Shown here: positions 20,700-29,129 of the stretch, in pieces | Layout: every line of letters begins with the position of its first letter | Position numbering within the stretch: the first letter of the stretch is position 1 | DNA from: Lentisphaerota bacterium | GTDB taxonomy: Bacteria > Verrucomicrobiota > Kiritimatiellia > RFP12 > UBA1067 | Direction: 5' to 3' | Assembly: GCA_015061665.1 (NCBI GenBank) | Contig: SUWC01000036.1 | Span: forward strand, 1-32,103 | DNA length: 32,103 nucleotides | Program-made: the position numbers and the translations under genes | The notes under the pieces: model-generated | Seen by the model: the letters and a program-made list of their open reading frames with translations, nothing else | Told to the model about the DNA's origin: nothing | Database searches by the model: none

Positions 20700-22276
20700 A
20701 CGAGTTCATTGGACACAAGGCCCTGCTTGCCGACGATAGCGAGCAGTCCCGTGAGGAAATCGCGTCGATCATGCGCGAGTTCGGGATGGAATGCGACGTC
20801 GTGGGGAACGGCGAGGAGATGCTCGAGCGTCTCAATGCGTCCGGTCAGGGCGAGTATTCCTTCGTTCTGGCTGACGTCACGTTGCCGTACAAGACGGGCT
20901 TGGAGGCGTGCGCCGAGTTCCGCTCTTCGGAACACCCCGACGCGAAGACGTTGCCGATCTTCGGCATTGCCGCGAGCGAGGACGATGTTCTTTTCGACCG
21001 CGCGGTCGCGGCTGGGTTCAACGGAATGACGCAGAAGCCCGTCAGCAAGGAGCTGCTTTTCGCCCGGCTCACGCTCGTGCTGAACGGTTCGCAATCCAGC
21101 CGCAAGTTCGCAAGGAGCGTGCGCTCGGCGATTGAGGCGGCGAAGTCCAAGAACTTCTTCTTCTCCGCCGTCAGCCACGACATCCGCACGCCGCTCAACG
21201 CCATCATCGGCTTCTCGCAGCTGCTCAAGATCGGCTTCCCCACGAAGGAGGAGGCGGACAAGGCGATCGACTCGATCCTCGTGAGCGGAAAGACCCTCCT
21301 TCAGCTGATCAACGACGTGCTGGACCTTTCCAAACTGGAGGCAGGGAAGATGACGATCGAACCCGAGCCGACGGACTGCTGCAGGCTTGTCGACGAAATA
21401 ATCGTCTCGTTCCGCGCCGCCAACACGAAGAAGGGGCTGGACATCCGCGCTAAGGCTGGGCCGATGCCCAAGCTCATGATCGACCCGCAGCGGCTGAGGC
21501 AGATAGTCTTCAACCTTGTCGGAAACGCCGTGAAGTTCACGGAGAAGGGCTACGTCGAGGTGAGGCTCGAGTTCGACGAGTACGCCGACGGCGAGAGCGG
21601 GACGCTTCGGCTCGAGGTGGACGACACGGGCTGCGGGATAAGCGAGGAGGACCAGAGGCGCCTGGCCTCGCCCTATGTGCAGGTGGGATCCAGCCGCGCC
21701 AAGAGGCTCGGCACCGGGCTGGGGCTGTCGATCTGCCGCCAGCTCACGATCGCCATGAACGGACAGCTCGAGCTGCAGTCCGCGCTTGGCTGCGGCACGA
21801 CCTTCTTCGTAACACTGCCCAACATGAAGATATGCGATCCGCTTGCGCACGCAAAGAAGTCGGCGACCCAGCGCATCGCCGTCAACCTGGACATCGGCGC
21901 GGACCTTTCCGACAGGCGCGTCCTGATAGTCGACGACGCGCGCATGAACCGAATCGTCCTCACGACGATGCTCTCGCGCCTGGGCTTCAGCGACATCGTG
22001 AGCGCGGAGAACGGAGTGGAGGCTCTGGACATAATAGCCGAGGAGCATCCCAAGAAGCCCTTCAGCTACATTTTCACCGACATGTGGATGCCCGAGCTGG
22101 ACGGAGAGGGCCTGATAAAGGAGATTCGCAAGATCCCCGAGCTGGCCGATCTGCCGGTCTACGCCGTCACGGCGGACATAGAGGTGCAGAAGGACTACGG
22201 CGAACTAGGCTTCACGGGCGTTCTCCTCAAGCCGATCACGTTCGAGACCATCAAGAACGCGCTGGGCATCATTTGA
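20696..22276 (+). CDS. Hybrid histidine kinase with N- and C-terminal receiver domains
   Basis: 526 residues, no transmembrane segment, thus a cytoplasmic signalling protein. Order: receiver 1 (about 7-125; acidic pair DD, acceptor Asp60 in LADVTLP, Lys in QKPVS); HisKA with SHDIRTPLN (His161); HATPase_c with NLVGNAVKFTEKG (N box), DDTGCGIS (G1) and GTGLGLSI (G2); receiver 2 (about 403-526) with VLIVDDAR, acceptor Asp in FTDMWMPELDG, and LLKPI. All catalytic residues are present. There is no sensory domain (PAS, GAF or TM), so input probably comes through receiver 1 from another kinase, a phosphorelay arrangement. There is no DNA-binding output. Coupled by ATGA to the phosphatase-like gene upstream. 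Confidence 0.92.
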   Translation: MNEFIGHKALLADDSEQSREEIASIMREFGMECDVVGNGEEMLERLNASGQGEYSFVLADVTLPYKTGLEACAEFRSSEHPDAKTLPIFGIAASEDDVLFDRAVAAGFNGMTQKPVSKELLFARLTLVLNGSQSSRKFARSVRSAIEAAKSKNFFFSAVSHDIRTPLNAIIGFSQLLKIGFPTKEEADKAIDSILVSGKTLLQLINDVLDLSKLEAGKMTIEPEPTDCCRLVDEIIVSFRAANTKKGLDIRAKAGPMPKLMIDPQRLRQIVFNLVGNAVKFTEKGYVEVRLEFDEYADGESGTLRLEVDDTGCGISEEDQRRLASPYVQVGSSRAKRLGTGLGLSICRQLTIAMNGQLELQSALGCGTTFFVTLPNMKICDPLAHAKKSATQRIAVNLDIGADLSDRRVLIVDDARMNRIVLTTMLSRLGFSDIVSAENGVEALDIIAEEHPKKPFSYIFTDMWMPELDGEGLIKEIRKIPELADLPVYAVTADIEVQKDYGELGFTGVLLKPITFETIKNALGII

Positions 22277-22339
22277 CGCTGCCGCTCGGGACGTCCCTCT
22301 TCGCCGCATCTTGAAATGCGCCCACGCCCGCGCAACTTT

Positions 22340-22348
22340 TGGTATACT
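22340..22348 (+). promoter_or_regulatory. Extended -10 promoter of glgB-dtd
   Basis: TGGTATACT (22340-22348), the same TTTTGGTATACT core as at the secDF promoter. No -35 at standard distance. The predicted start near 22355 gives a leader of about 40 nt and excludes the upstream in-frame TTG at 22339 as a start codon. Confidence 0.65.
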
Positions 22349-22395
22349 ATAAGCAGAACCGCGACTGTATTTCGCGGGCACAGAAAGGATACGCC

Positions 22396-24381
22396 ATGCC
22401 ACATCTTCTCGACGACGAGTACCTGAGACCTTATGAATCCGCAATACGCGGGCGCGCTGATCACGCGAAGGCGCGTGCCAGGGAGCTGGCGGGCAGCCAG
22501 TCGCTCGCCGACTGGGCGAGCGCCCACGAGTACTTCGGGCTCCACAAGCGCAACGGCAAGTGGTCGTTCCGCGAATGGGCGCCCAACGCGACCTCAATGT
22601 GGCTCGTCGGCGACTTCTCGAAGTGGAAGATCGACCCTCGGTTCGAGTGCTTCCGCATTCCTGGGACGGATCACTGGGGCTGCGACATTCCGTCCAGGCT
22701 GATAAAGCACGGCGACAACTACCGCCTCGAGATGCGTTGGGATGGAGGCCACGGCGAGCGCATCCCCGCATACGCGCGCTACGTCCGTCAGGACCCTGAG
22801 TCCAAGCTCTTCTGCGCGCAGGTCTACGCGCCGCGCCAGAAGTACGTCTGGAAGCACAAGGCGCCGCCGCGTCCGAAGGTGCCGTTCATCTACGAGGCCC
22901 ACGTCGGAATGGCGTCCGAGGACGAGAAGGTCGCGACGTACACCGAGTTCCGCGACAACGTGCTTCCCCGCATCAAGGCGGCGGGCTACAACGTCGTCCA
23001 GCTCATGGCGATCATGGAGCACCCGTACTACGGCAGCTTCGGCTACCACGTCAGCTCCTTCTTCGCCGCGTCCAGCAGATTCGGCACGCCGAACGAGCTC
23101 AAGTCGCTCATCGACACGGCCCACGGAATGGGCCTCACCGTGATCATGGACCTCGTCCACTCGCACGCAGTCAAGAACGAGCGCGACGGGCTTTCGCTGT
23201 TCGACGGAACTGACTACCAGTACTTCCATTCCGGAGCGAAGGGCTGGCACCGCGCCTGGGACAGCCGCTGCTTCGACTACGGCAAGACGGACGTCCTGCA
23301 CTTCCTCCTCTCCAACTGCAGGTTCTGGCTCGACGAATACCGCTTCGACGGCTACCGCTTCGACGGCGTGACGTCCATGCTCTTCTGGGACCACGGTCTC
23401 GGCGAGGCCTTCACAAACTACGGGATGTACTTCAACGGCTCGATGGACGACGACGCGTGGTGCTACCTCAACCTGGCCAACCGCGTGATCCACGAGGTAA
23501 ACTCGAACGCCATCACGATAGCGGAGGACGTCAGCGGAATGCCGGGCTGCGCCGCGCCCGTCGAGGACTGCGGAATCGGATTCGACTTCCGCATGGCCAT
23601 GGGCGAGCCCGACTACTGGTTCCGTCTCGCCGAGAAGGTGCGCGACGACGACTGGTCGATGGGCGGACTCTTCTGGGAGCTCACGAACAAGCGCGCCGAG
23701 GAGAAGGTCGTCAGCTATGTCGAGAGCCACGACCAGGCGCTCGTCGGCGGCAAGACATTCTTCTTCCAGCTCGCCGACGCCGCGATCTACTGGGGCATGG
23801 CGAAGGGGCAGAACGGACTCGAGGTCGAGCGCGCGATAGCGCTCCACAAGATGGCCCGCCTCGCCACCTGCGCGCTGAACGGCGGCGCGTACCTCAACTT
23901 CATGGGCAACGAATTCGGCCACCCCGAGTGGATCGACTTCCCGCGCCTGGAGAACGGCTGGAGCTACCACCACGCGCGCCGCCAGTGGTCGCTCAGGGAC
24001 GATCCGAACCTCCGCTTCAAGGGACTTGCCGATTTCGACGCCGTCATGCTAGAGGCGATGAAGGGCGGATGCCTCGCGAGCGCGCCAGTGCTGCTGGCGG
24101 CGAACGAGCCGGACAAGGTGCTCGCCTTCACGCGCGGAGACCTGCTCTTCGCCTTCAACTTCAACCCGACGAAGTCGTTCGCCGACTACGGCGTGATCGT
24201 GCCGCCCGCGACGAAGTGGCGCCATCTCTTCGACTCGGACGAGGAGCGCTTCGGAGGACAGAACCGCATTGCGTCCGGCGGAGAGTACATCCCCGAAATG
24301 GTCGAGGACAGGGGCGAGCTTGTCCAGCAGATAAAGCTCTACCTCCCCGCCCGCACGGCAGTAGTCCTGCGCCGAGCTTGA
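22396..24381 (+). CDS. glgB: 1,4-alpha-glucan branching enzyme (GH13, eukaryote-like type)
   Basis: Cuts alpha-1,4 glucan chains and rejoins them by alpha-1,6 bonds in glycogen synthesis. 661 residues. An N-terminal CBM48 domain (about 45-140, REWAPNATSMWLVGDFS) precedes the GH13 barrel with conserved regions DLVHSHAVKN, YRFDGVTSM (nucleophile Asp323), ITIAEDVSG (acid/base Glu377) and VESHDQAL (Asp446). A C-terminal beta domain has FNFNPTKSFADYGV and FDSDEERFGGQNRI. The motif wording resembles the plant/animal branching-enzyme subgroup rather than E. coli GlgB. The ATG at 22396 follows AAAGGA. dtd starts 9 nt after the stop. No other glycogen gene is in the window. Confidence 0.94.
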   Translation: MPHLLDDEYLRPYESAIRGRADHAKARARELAGSQSLADWASAHEYFGLHKRNGKWSFREWAPNATSMWLVGDFSKWKIDPRFECFRIPGTDHWGCDIPSRLIKHGDNYRLEMRWDGGHGERIPAYARYVRQDPESKLFCAQVYAPRQKYVWKHKAPPRPKVPFIYEAHVGMASEDEKVATYTEFRDNVLPRIKAAGYNVVQLMAIMEHPYYGSFGYHVSSFFAASSRFGTPNELKSLIDTAHGMGLTVIMDLVHSHAVKNERDGLSLFDGTDYQYFHSGAKGWHRAWDSRCFDYGKTDVLHFLLSNCRFWLDEYRFDGYRFDGVTSMLFWDHGLGEAFTNYGMYFNGSMDDDAWCYLNLANRVIHEVNSNAITIAEDVSGMPGCAAPVEDCGIGFDFRMAMGEPDYWFRLAEKVRDDDWSMGGLFWELTNKRAEEKVVSYVESHDQALVGGKTFFFQLADAAIYWGMAKGQNGLEVERAIALHKMARLATCALNGGAYLNFMGNEFGHPEWIDFPRLENGWSYHHARRQWSLRDDPNLRFKGLADFDAVMLEAMKGGCLASAPVLLAANEPDKVLAFTRGDLLFAFNFNPTKSFADYGVIVPPATKWRHLFDSDEERFGGQNRIASGGEYIPEMVEDRGELVQQIKLYLPARTAVVLRRA

Positions 24382-24390
24382 GGATCCGCG

Positions 24391-24846
24391 ATGAAGGCCT
24401 GGATACAGCGCGTAACCGAGGCGTCCGTCGATGTCGAAGGGGAGCGCATCGCCGAAATAGGACGGGGCTACCTCGTCCTTTTCGGCGTTACGCACGGCGA
24501 CACCGAGGACCTTGTGCGCAAGCTTGCGAAGCGAATCGTTGCGCTGCGCATATTCGAGGACGAGAACGGCAAGACCAACCGCTCCATAGTCGACGTCGGG
24601 GGATCGGTGATCGTCGTCTCCCAGTTCACTCTCTACGCCGACACGGAGCACGGGCACCGACCTGGCTTCTCCGCCGCCGCGCGGCCAGAGCTTGCCGAGC
24701 CTCTTTACGGACTCCTCGTCTCCGAACTACGCGCCGCGCTTGGACGCGACCGCGTCGGAACAGGGCGTTTCGGCGCGGAGATGAAGGTGCGCCTGCTCAA
24801 TGACGGACCGTTCTCCGTCGAGCTCGTCGAACCCCGTGGCTCATGA
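24391..24846 (+). CDS. dtd: D-aminoacyl-tRNA deacylase Dtd
   Basis: Removes D-amino acids (and glycine mischarged on tRNA-Ala) from tRNAs, a proofreading step in the cytoplasm. 151 residues, full length. It starts MKAWIQRVTEASV, the usual N-terminus. The two active-site signatures are present: SQFTLYAD and the Gly-cisPro-type motif region, here GRFGAEMKVRLLNDGPFSVEL (family TGxFGAxMxVxLxNDGPVT). Likely translated from the glgB transcript. It is followed by a tRNA gene 54 nt downstream with its own -10. Confidence 0.95.
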   Translation: MKAWIQRVTEASVDVEGERIAEIGRGYLVLFGVTHGDTEDLVRKLAKRIVALRIFEDENGKTNRSIVDVGGSVIVVSQFTLYADTEHGHRPGFSAAARPELAEPLYGLLVSELRAALGRDRVGTGRFGAEMKVRLLNDGPFSVELVEPRGS

Positions 24847-24883
24847 TGTCCGCAAATAGTCGCCCAAAGCCGCCTTCAAATAT

Positions 24884-24891
24884 TGTATAAT
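24884..24891 (+). promoter_or_regulatory. -10 element of the tRNA-Leu gene
   Basis: TATAAT (24886-24891), directly preceded by TTG, lies 9 nt before the mature tRNA 5' end. No clear -35 box. Confidence 0.55.
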
Positions 24892-24900
24892 ATAAAAAAG

Positions 24901-24988
24901 GCCGGAGTGATGGAATGGCAGACATAGGGGACTTAAAATCCCTTGCCCAGTCTCGGGCGTACGGGTTCGACCCCCGTCTCCGGCACCA
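24901..24988 (+). tRNA. tRNA-Leu, anticodon UAA
   Basis: A complete cloverleaf. The acceptor stem GCCGGAG/CTCCGGC carries discriminator A and an encoded CCA (24986-24988). The anticodon arm loop is CUUAAAA with anticodon UAA at 24934-24936. A long variable arm (GCCC...GGGC) is typical of class II tRNA-Leu, and the T arm is ACGGG-TTCGACC-CCCGT. The variable arm and UAA anticodon read leucine UUA codons (and UUG by wobble). Confidence 0.97.
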
Positions 24989-24998
24989 AGCTAAAACG

Positions 24999-25931
24999 AT
25001 GCCAAACGAAAAGATTCTCGTCATCAAGCACGGCGCCCTTGGCGACTTCGTGAACGCGATGGGGAAGATGCGAGCGATACGCGACCGTCATCCCCATGCA
25101 TCGCTTACGCTTATAACCCAGCGCTTTCTCGTCGGGCTTGCGCAGGGGACGGGGTGGTTCGACGAAATCGTGGTCGACGACCGCGGCTATTCCCCGGCGT
25201 CCTGGTGGCGCATCATCAAGCGGACGCTCGCCGACAGGCGTTTCGACGCGATTTACGACCTTCAGTCCAACAACAGGACGCTTGTCCGCTACCGCCTCCT
25301 CGCCCTATGGGGAACTTCCAACCCCATGCGCTGGGGGCGCGTCAGGAAAAACGGCTTCGACTTCTACGTCACTCCCGCCAAGATTCCGTTTCTGCCCCGT
25401 TTCTCGCGAATCGAGCATGTCGACATGGCATTCCCGAAGGTAGACCTTTCAGGCATCCACGGCAAGGGAGAGAACTTCGGCCTGCTGCCCGAGCGCTATG
25501 CGCTGCTGATCCCGGGCTGCTCGGCGGGAAACGAGCAGAAGCGCTGGCCGCCTGACCGCTTCCGCAGGCTCTCCGAGTGGCTGGGTGCCCGCGGCGTGAA
25601 GTCCGTCGTCCTTGGGACGAAGGCCGAGGCCGCCGAGATTTCCGCAGTCTGCGACGGCAATCCGCATGCCGTCAACTTCATGGGCAAAAGCGAGATCGCG
25701 GACATCCCGCAGATCGCCGCCAGGGCGGTACTCGTTGTCGGCAACGATACTGGCCCCTCCCACATCGCGCGGCGGATGGGCGTCCCGACGATTCTTCTTT
25801 TCACCGAATACGACGCCTCGCGCGCCGCGCCGAAGAACGCTTCCAACGTCGTGTCGCTTGTCGGGCGCGGTATAGCCGACATTCCCTATGACAAAGTCGA
25901 GAAAACCGCCGAGGAGGTGCTTGCGAAATGA
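24999..25931 (+). CDS. Glycosyltransferase family 9 protein (heptosyltransferase-like)
   Basis: 310 residues, related to ADP-heptose:LPS heptosyltransferases that build the inner core at the cytoplasmic face. It begins with the GT9 signature ILVIKHGALGDFVNAMGKMRAI. YDLQSNNRT and the C-terminal donor-binding stretch LVVGNDTGPSHIARRMGVPTILLF are diagnostic. The ATG at 24999 lies 10 nt after the tRNA CCA end with no ribosome-binding site; in-frame codons upstream fall within the tRNA and are rejected. It overlaps hldE by ATGA. The neighbours hldE and gmhA make its donor sugar pathway, supporting a heptosyltransferase role. The exact acceptor is unknown. Confidence 0.88.
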   Translation: MPNEKILVIKHGALGDFVNAMGKMRAIRDRHPHASLTLITQRFLVGLAQGTGWFDEIVVDDRGYSPASWWRIIKRTLADRRFDAIYDLQSNNRTLVRYRLLALWGTSNPMRWGRVRKNGFDFYVTPAKIPFLPRFSRIEHVDMAFPKVDLSGIHGKGENFGLLPERYALLIPGCSAGNEQKRWPPDRFRRLSEWLGARGVKSVVLGTKAEAAEISAVCDGNPHAVNFMGKSEIADIPQIAARAVLVVGNDTGPSHIARRMGVPTILLFTEYDASRAAPKNASNVVSLVGRGIADIPYDKVEKTAEEVLAK

Positions 25932-27418
25932 AGAGAACGGATAGCCTCAAGAACTGCCTCAGGCGCTTCGCGTCCGTCCGCGTCCTTTGCGTCGGCGACA
26001 TGATGCTTGACTCTTTCGTCTACGGTGACGTAGACCGCATCTCGCCGGAGGCGCCAGTCCCCGTGTTCAGGTGGCGCAGCGAGAAGGAGGCCCTCGGAGG
26101 CGTCGGAAACGTCGCGGCGAACCTGCGCGCGCTCGGCGTGGGCGTGTCGCTCGTCTGCCGCGTCGGCGAAGACGAGGCGGGCGCGCGGGTGCGCGAACTC
26201 CTGTGCGACGCCGGAGTGTCGCTCGCGGCGACAGTACGCGTGGACGTCCCGACGATCCGCAAGGTCCGATTCGTGTCGATGAACAGCCATCTCCTGCGCA
26301 TGGACCGCGAGACCGTCGCATGGCCCGACGAGGCCGAGGGGGAGTCCGTCGCGAAGTCCGTGGCGTCCGCACTGGAGGAGGGCGTCAACCTGGTTCTGCT
26401 GTCCGACTACGCCAAGGGACTGCTCTCGCCGTCGCTCTGCGCGAAGATAATCGCCATGTGCCGCGAGCGGGGCGTTCCGGTGTTCGTCGACCCGAAGGGG
26501 ACGGACTACTCCAAGTACGCGGGAGCGACGCTCGTGAAGCCGAACAGGCGCGAGCTCGAGGCCGCGCTGGGCGAGAAGGTGGACCTTTCCAGCCCTGATT
26601 TCGCTGACCGCGTCGCTTCCGCCGCGCGTCGCCTCGCCGAGAAGGCCGGGCTTGTGGACGTAATGGTGACGCTTAGCGAGCGCGGCATGGTGTATTCGCC
26701 GGCGGATGGGTCGCCTGCGATCCACCTCGCCACGGAGAGCCGCGAGGTGAGCGATGTTTCGGGCGCAGGCGACACGACGATTGCGACGCTCGCCGCAGCC
26801 ACTGCGGTAGGCGCGTCCGTTCGCGACGCGATGACGCTTGCGAACGTGGCGGCCGGCATTGTCGTCGGCAAGGTCGGAACGGCCGTCGTGACGCCGGAGG
26901 AGATACTGCGCAAGCTGCTCCGCAAGGAGGCTTCGGGGATGCCGTTCGAGTCCAAGGTGCTCGCTCGCGGCGAAGCCGCAGAGCAGGTCGCGAAGTGGCG
27001 CGAGGCGGGACTTCGCGTCGGCTTCACGAACGGATGCTTCGACTGCCTGCACTGCGGGCATCTCTCGTCGCTCTACCAGGCGAAGGCATACTGCGACAGG
27101 CTTGTCGTCGCGATAAACACCGACGCGTCCGTCCGCCGCCTGAAGGGGCCTGCGCGTCCGATACAGGACGAGCGCACGCGCGCGCTTGTTCTGGCCGGGC
27201 TGGAGCTCGTCGACGCCGTGGTGCTTTTCGGCGAGGACACCGCGCTGGACGTCGTGCGCGAGCTGAGGCCCGACGTGATCGCGAAGGAGGGCTATGCGAT
27301 AGAGAACTGGCCAGAGGCGCAGTTCGTCGTTTCGTACGGCGGCGAGGCGGCGGTTCTTGAGAGGGTGGACGGCTATTCCACCTCTGAAATGGTGAAAAGG
27401 ATGGAGGCAAGAAAGTGA
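25928..27418 (+). CDS. hldE: Bifunctional heptose-7-phosphate kinase / heptose-1-phosphate adenylyltransferase HldE
   Basis: Makes ADP-D-glycero-D-manno-heptose in two non-adjacent steps. 496 residues. The N-terminal PfkB/ribokinase domain (about 1-325) has GDMMLDSFVYG, DRISPEAPVPVF, GGVGNVAANL and DVSGAGDTT (catalytic Asp). The C-terminal nucleotidyltransferase domain (about 355-496) has FTNGCFDCLHCGH, with the HxGH motif, and DGYSTSEMV near the end. Both active sites look intact. The usual KGGDY stretch is altered to KEGYAIENW. The intermediate phosphatase gmhB and the epimerase hldD are not in this window. Overlaps its neighbours upstream (ATGA) and downstream (GTGA). Confidence 0.94.
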   Translation: MKRTDSLKNCLRRFASVRVLCVGDMMLDSFVYGDVDRISPEAPVPVFRWRSEKEALGGVGNVAANLRALGVGVSLVCRVGEDEAGARVRELLCDAGVSLAATVRVDVPTIRKVRFVSMNSHLLRMDRETVAWPDEAEGESVAKSVASALEEGVNLVLLSDYAKGLLSPSLCAKIIAMCRERGVPVFVDPKGTDYSKYAGATLVKPNRRELEAALGEKVDLSSPDFADRVASAARRLAEKAGLVDVMVTLSERGMVYSPADGSPAIHLATESREVSDVSGAGDTTIATLAAATAVGASVRDAMTLANVAAGIVVGKVGTAVVTPEEILRKLLRKEASGMPFESKVLARGEAAEQVAKWREAGLRVGFTNGCFDCLHCGHLSSLYQAKAYCDRLVVAINTDASVRRLKGPARPIQDERTRALVLAGLELVDAVVLFGEDTALDVVRELRPDVIAKEGYAIENWPEAQFVVSYGGEAAVLERVDGYSTSEMVKRMEARK

Positions 27419-27981
27419 AATGCTTCATAGAGTCGCAGTGCGACGAGATATCCGCGAATTTCCTTGAGCTCAAGGGACTGTCCGGCGCGATCGCCGATGC
27501 AGCCGTCCTCTGCTCGAACGCCCTGGCGGCGGGAGGCAAGGTGATGTTCTGCGGCAACGGCGGAAGCGCGGCGGACGCGCAGCACCTTGCGGCGGAGCTG
27601 ACGGGGCGCTACGAGATGGACCGCCCCGGCATGGCGGGGCTTGCGCTTACGACGGATACCTCGGCCCTTACCGCGATATCGAACGACTACGGCTACGAGC
27701 GCGTCTTTGCACGCCAGGTCGAGGCGCTCGGGCGTCCAGGCGACGTGCTTGTCGCGATTTCCACCAGCGGAAACTCGCCTAACGTCGTCGCCGCGGCGGA
27801 GACGGCGCGCAAGCTCGGTGTGAAGACGGTGGCGCTTGCCGGTGCAGGCGGTGGCAAGCTGGCGTCGGTATGCGACGTGGTGCTTGCAGTGCCTGCGACG
27901 CGCGCGAGCCATGTACAGGAGATGCACATCGCCGTCGGGCACATGATATGCGGGCTTGTTGAGCGCGCGGCGAACGGCTGA
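27415..27981 (+). CDS. gmhA: Sedoheptulose-7-phosphate isomerase GmhA
   Basis: Converts sedoheptulose 7-phosphate to D-glycero-D-manno-heptose 7-phosphate, the first step towards ADP-heptose. 188 residues, a single SIS domain. Signatures: FCGNGGSAADAQHLAAELTGRY, LTTDTSALTAISNDYGY, ISTSGNSPNV and the metal/substrate-binding HVQEMHIAVGHMICGLVE. The start is GTG at 27415, overlapping the hldE stop as GTGA and preceded by GGAGG; no in-frame ATG fits the family N-terminus better. It is placed directly after hldE so that the kinase's substrate supply is co-expressed. Confidence 0.95.
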   Translation: MKCFIESQCDEISANFLELKGLSGAIADAAVLCSNALAAGGKVMFCGNGGSAADAQHLAAELTGRYEMDRPGMAGLALTTDTSALTAISNDYGYERVFARQVEALGRPGDVLVAISTSGNSPNVVAAAETARKLGVKTVALAGAGGGKLASVCDVVLAVPATRASHVQEMHIAVGHMICGLVERAANG

Positions 27982-28007
27982 CGACAAAGCTTTAGGAAGA
28001 GAACGAG

Positions 28008-29129
28008 ATGTCCATAGGAAAGGCGATCGAGAATTTCGCGAATTCGATACGGTCCTCAATCGGCGCATGGCGCTGCCGGACCAAATGGCGGACCGTCGAG
28101 CCCAAGAAGATTGTCTTCGACCAGTTTCACGGCGGCGGTTTCGGATGCAACCAGAAGTACATCGCGCTTGAGCTCCTCAGGCGCAGGAGCGACCTCGATC
28201 TCGTGTGGCTTGCGCGCGACACGAAGTCCGCCGGACTCCTAGATGGAATCCGCGTCGTTCCGTGGAGGGGCTGGGACGCCGTGAGGGAGCTTGCGACGGC
28301 AAAGGTGTGGTGCTCCAACCACAACCTCGGCAATTTCATCAGCCACCGCGGTCTCGTCAAGAAAAGCGGACAGCTCTATTTCCAGACATGGCACGGTTCG
28401 TTCGGCATAAAGCGCTGCACGGACACCCTTGCGCCCAAGGAAACGGCGATGCTTGACGGTTTCTTCGCCAACTGCGACTGGGAGGCGTCGCTTGCGCGCG
28501 GGTGGTTTGGCGAGGGGCCTGCCGTCCACGTCATTGGGCATCCACGCAACGATGTGGTCGTGCGGTCGCGCGCTCGGGCGTTTCCATCCGCCGAGATGAC
28601 GCTTCTGTACGCGCCGACGTTTCGCGACGACGGGGACATGGAGCCGTATCTTACGGACTTCACCGGCGTCGTCGAGGCGCTTGAGCGCAGGTGGGGCGGA
28701 AAGTGGAAGGTCCAGGCGAGGCTTCATCCGAACATGAAAAAGAAGGGTCGTCGCCTGAAGTTCAAGGGCGACGTCGAGGATGTAACCGATTATCCGGACA
28801 TCCAGGAGCTGCTTGCGCAGGCGGATGTCGTCATCTCCGACTACTCGAGCTGCATTTTCGACTTTGCGCTTTCGCGCCGTCCTGCGTTCCTGTATGTCCC
28901 CGACCGCGAGAAGTACGAGACCGAGAGGGGCTTCTACTATCCGCTTTCCGAGACGCCGTTCCCAGTGGTGGAGGGTCCGGACGAACTTGCCGCGGCCATC
29001 AAGTACTTTGATGGCGACGAGTATGCCGAAGCCGTAGAGGGATTTTTGTCCGAGAAGGGCAATGCCGACGACGGCAATGCGTCCTCGCGCGCTGCGGACG
29101 TCATCCTTGGCGCAATGGGCCGAGACTAG
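28008..29129 (+). CDS. CDP-glycerol glycerophosphotransferase family protein
   Basis: 373 residues, TagB/TagF-like GT-B fold. Family motifs: FQTWHGSFGIKR, VIGHPRNDVV, LLYAPTFRDDG, DVVISDYSSCIFDFALSRRPAFLY and ERGFYYPL. The motif His residues in WHGS and GHPRND fit the catalytic core. In Gram-positives this family polymerises teichoic acid. In a Gram-negative heptose cluster it more likely transfers a glycerol- or other polyol-phosphate onto LPS or capsule. No TM segment; the basic N-terminus may associate with the membrane. It starts 26 nt after gmhA with AGGA upstream. Its TAG stop overlaps the stop of the convergent gene. Confidence 0.85.
   Translation: MSIGKAIENFANSIRSSIGAWRCRTKWRTVEPKKIVFDQFHGGGFGCNQKYIALELLRRRSDLDLVWLARDTKSAGLLDGIRVVPWRGWDAVRELATAKVWCSNHNLGNFISHRGLVKKSGQLYFQTWHGSFGIKRCTDTLAPKETAMLDGFFANCDWEASLARGWFGEGPAVHVIGHPRNDVVVRSRARAFPSAEMTLLYAPTFRDDGDMEPYLTDFTGVVEALERRWGGKWKVQARLHPNMKKKGRRLKFKGDVEDVTDYPDIQELLAQADVVISDYSSCIFDFALSRRPAFLYVPDREKYETERGFYYPLSETPFPVVEGPDELAAAIKYFDGDEYAEAVEGFLSEKGNADDGNASSRAADVILGAMGRD

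Noticed and set aside
22594-23973. Minus-strand 459-residue frame opposite glgB
   Set aside because: Shadow of GC-rich codons; glgB is certain on the + strand.
24915-24998. In-frame extension of the GT9 gene into the tRNA
   Set aside because: The sequence is the tRNA-Leu itself; GT9 homology starts at the ATG at 24999.
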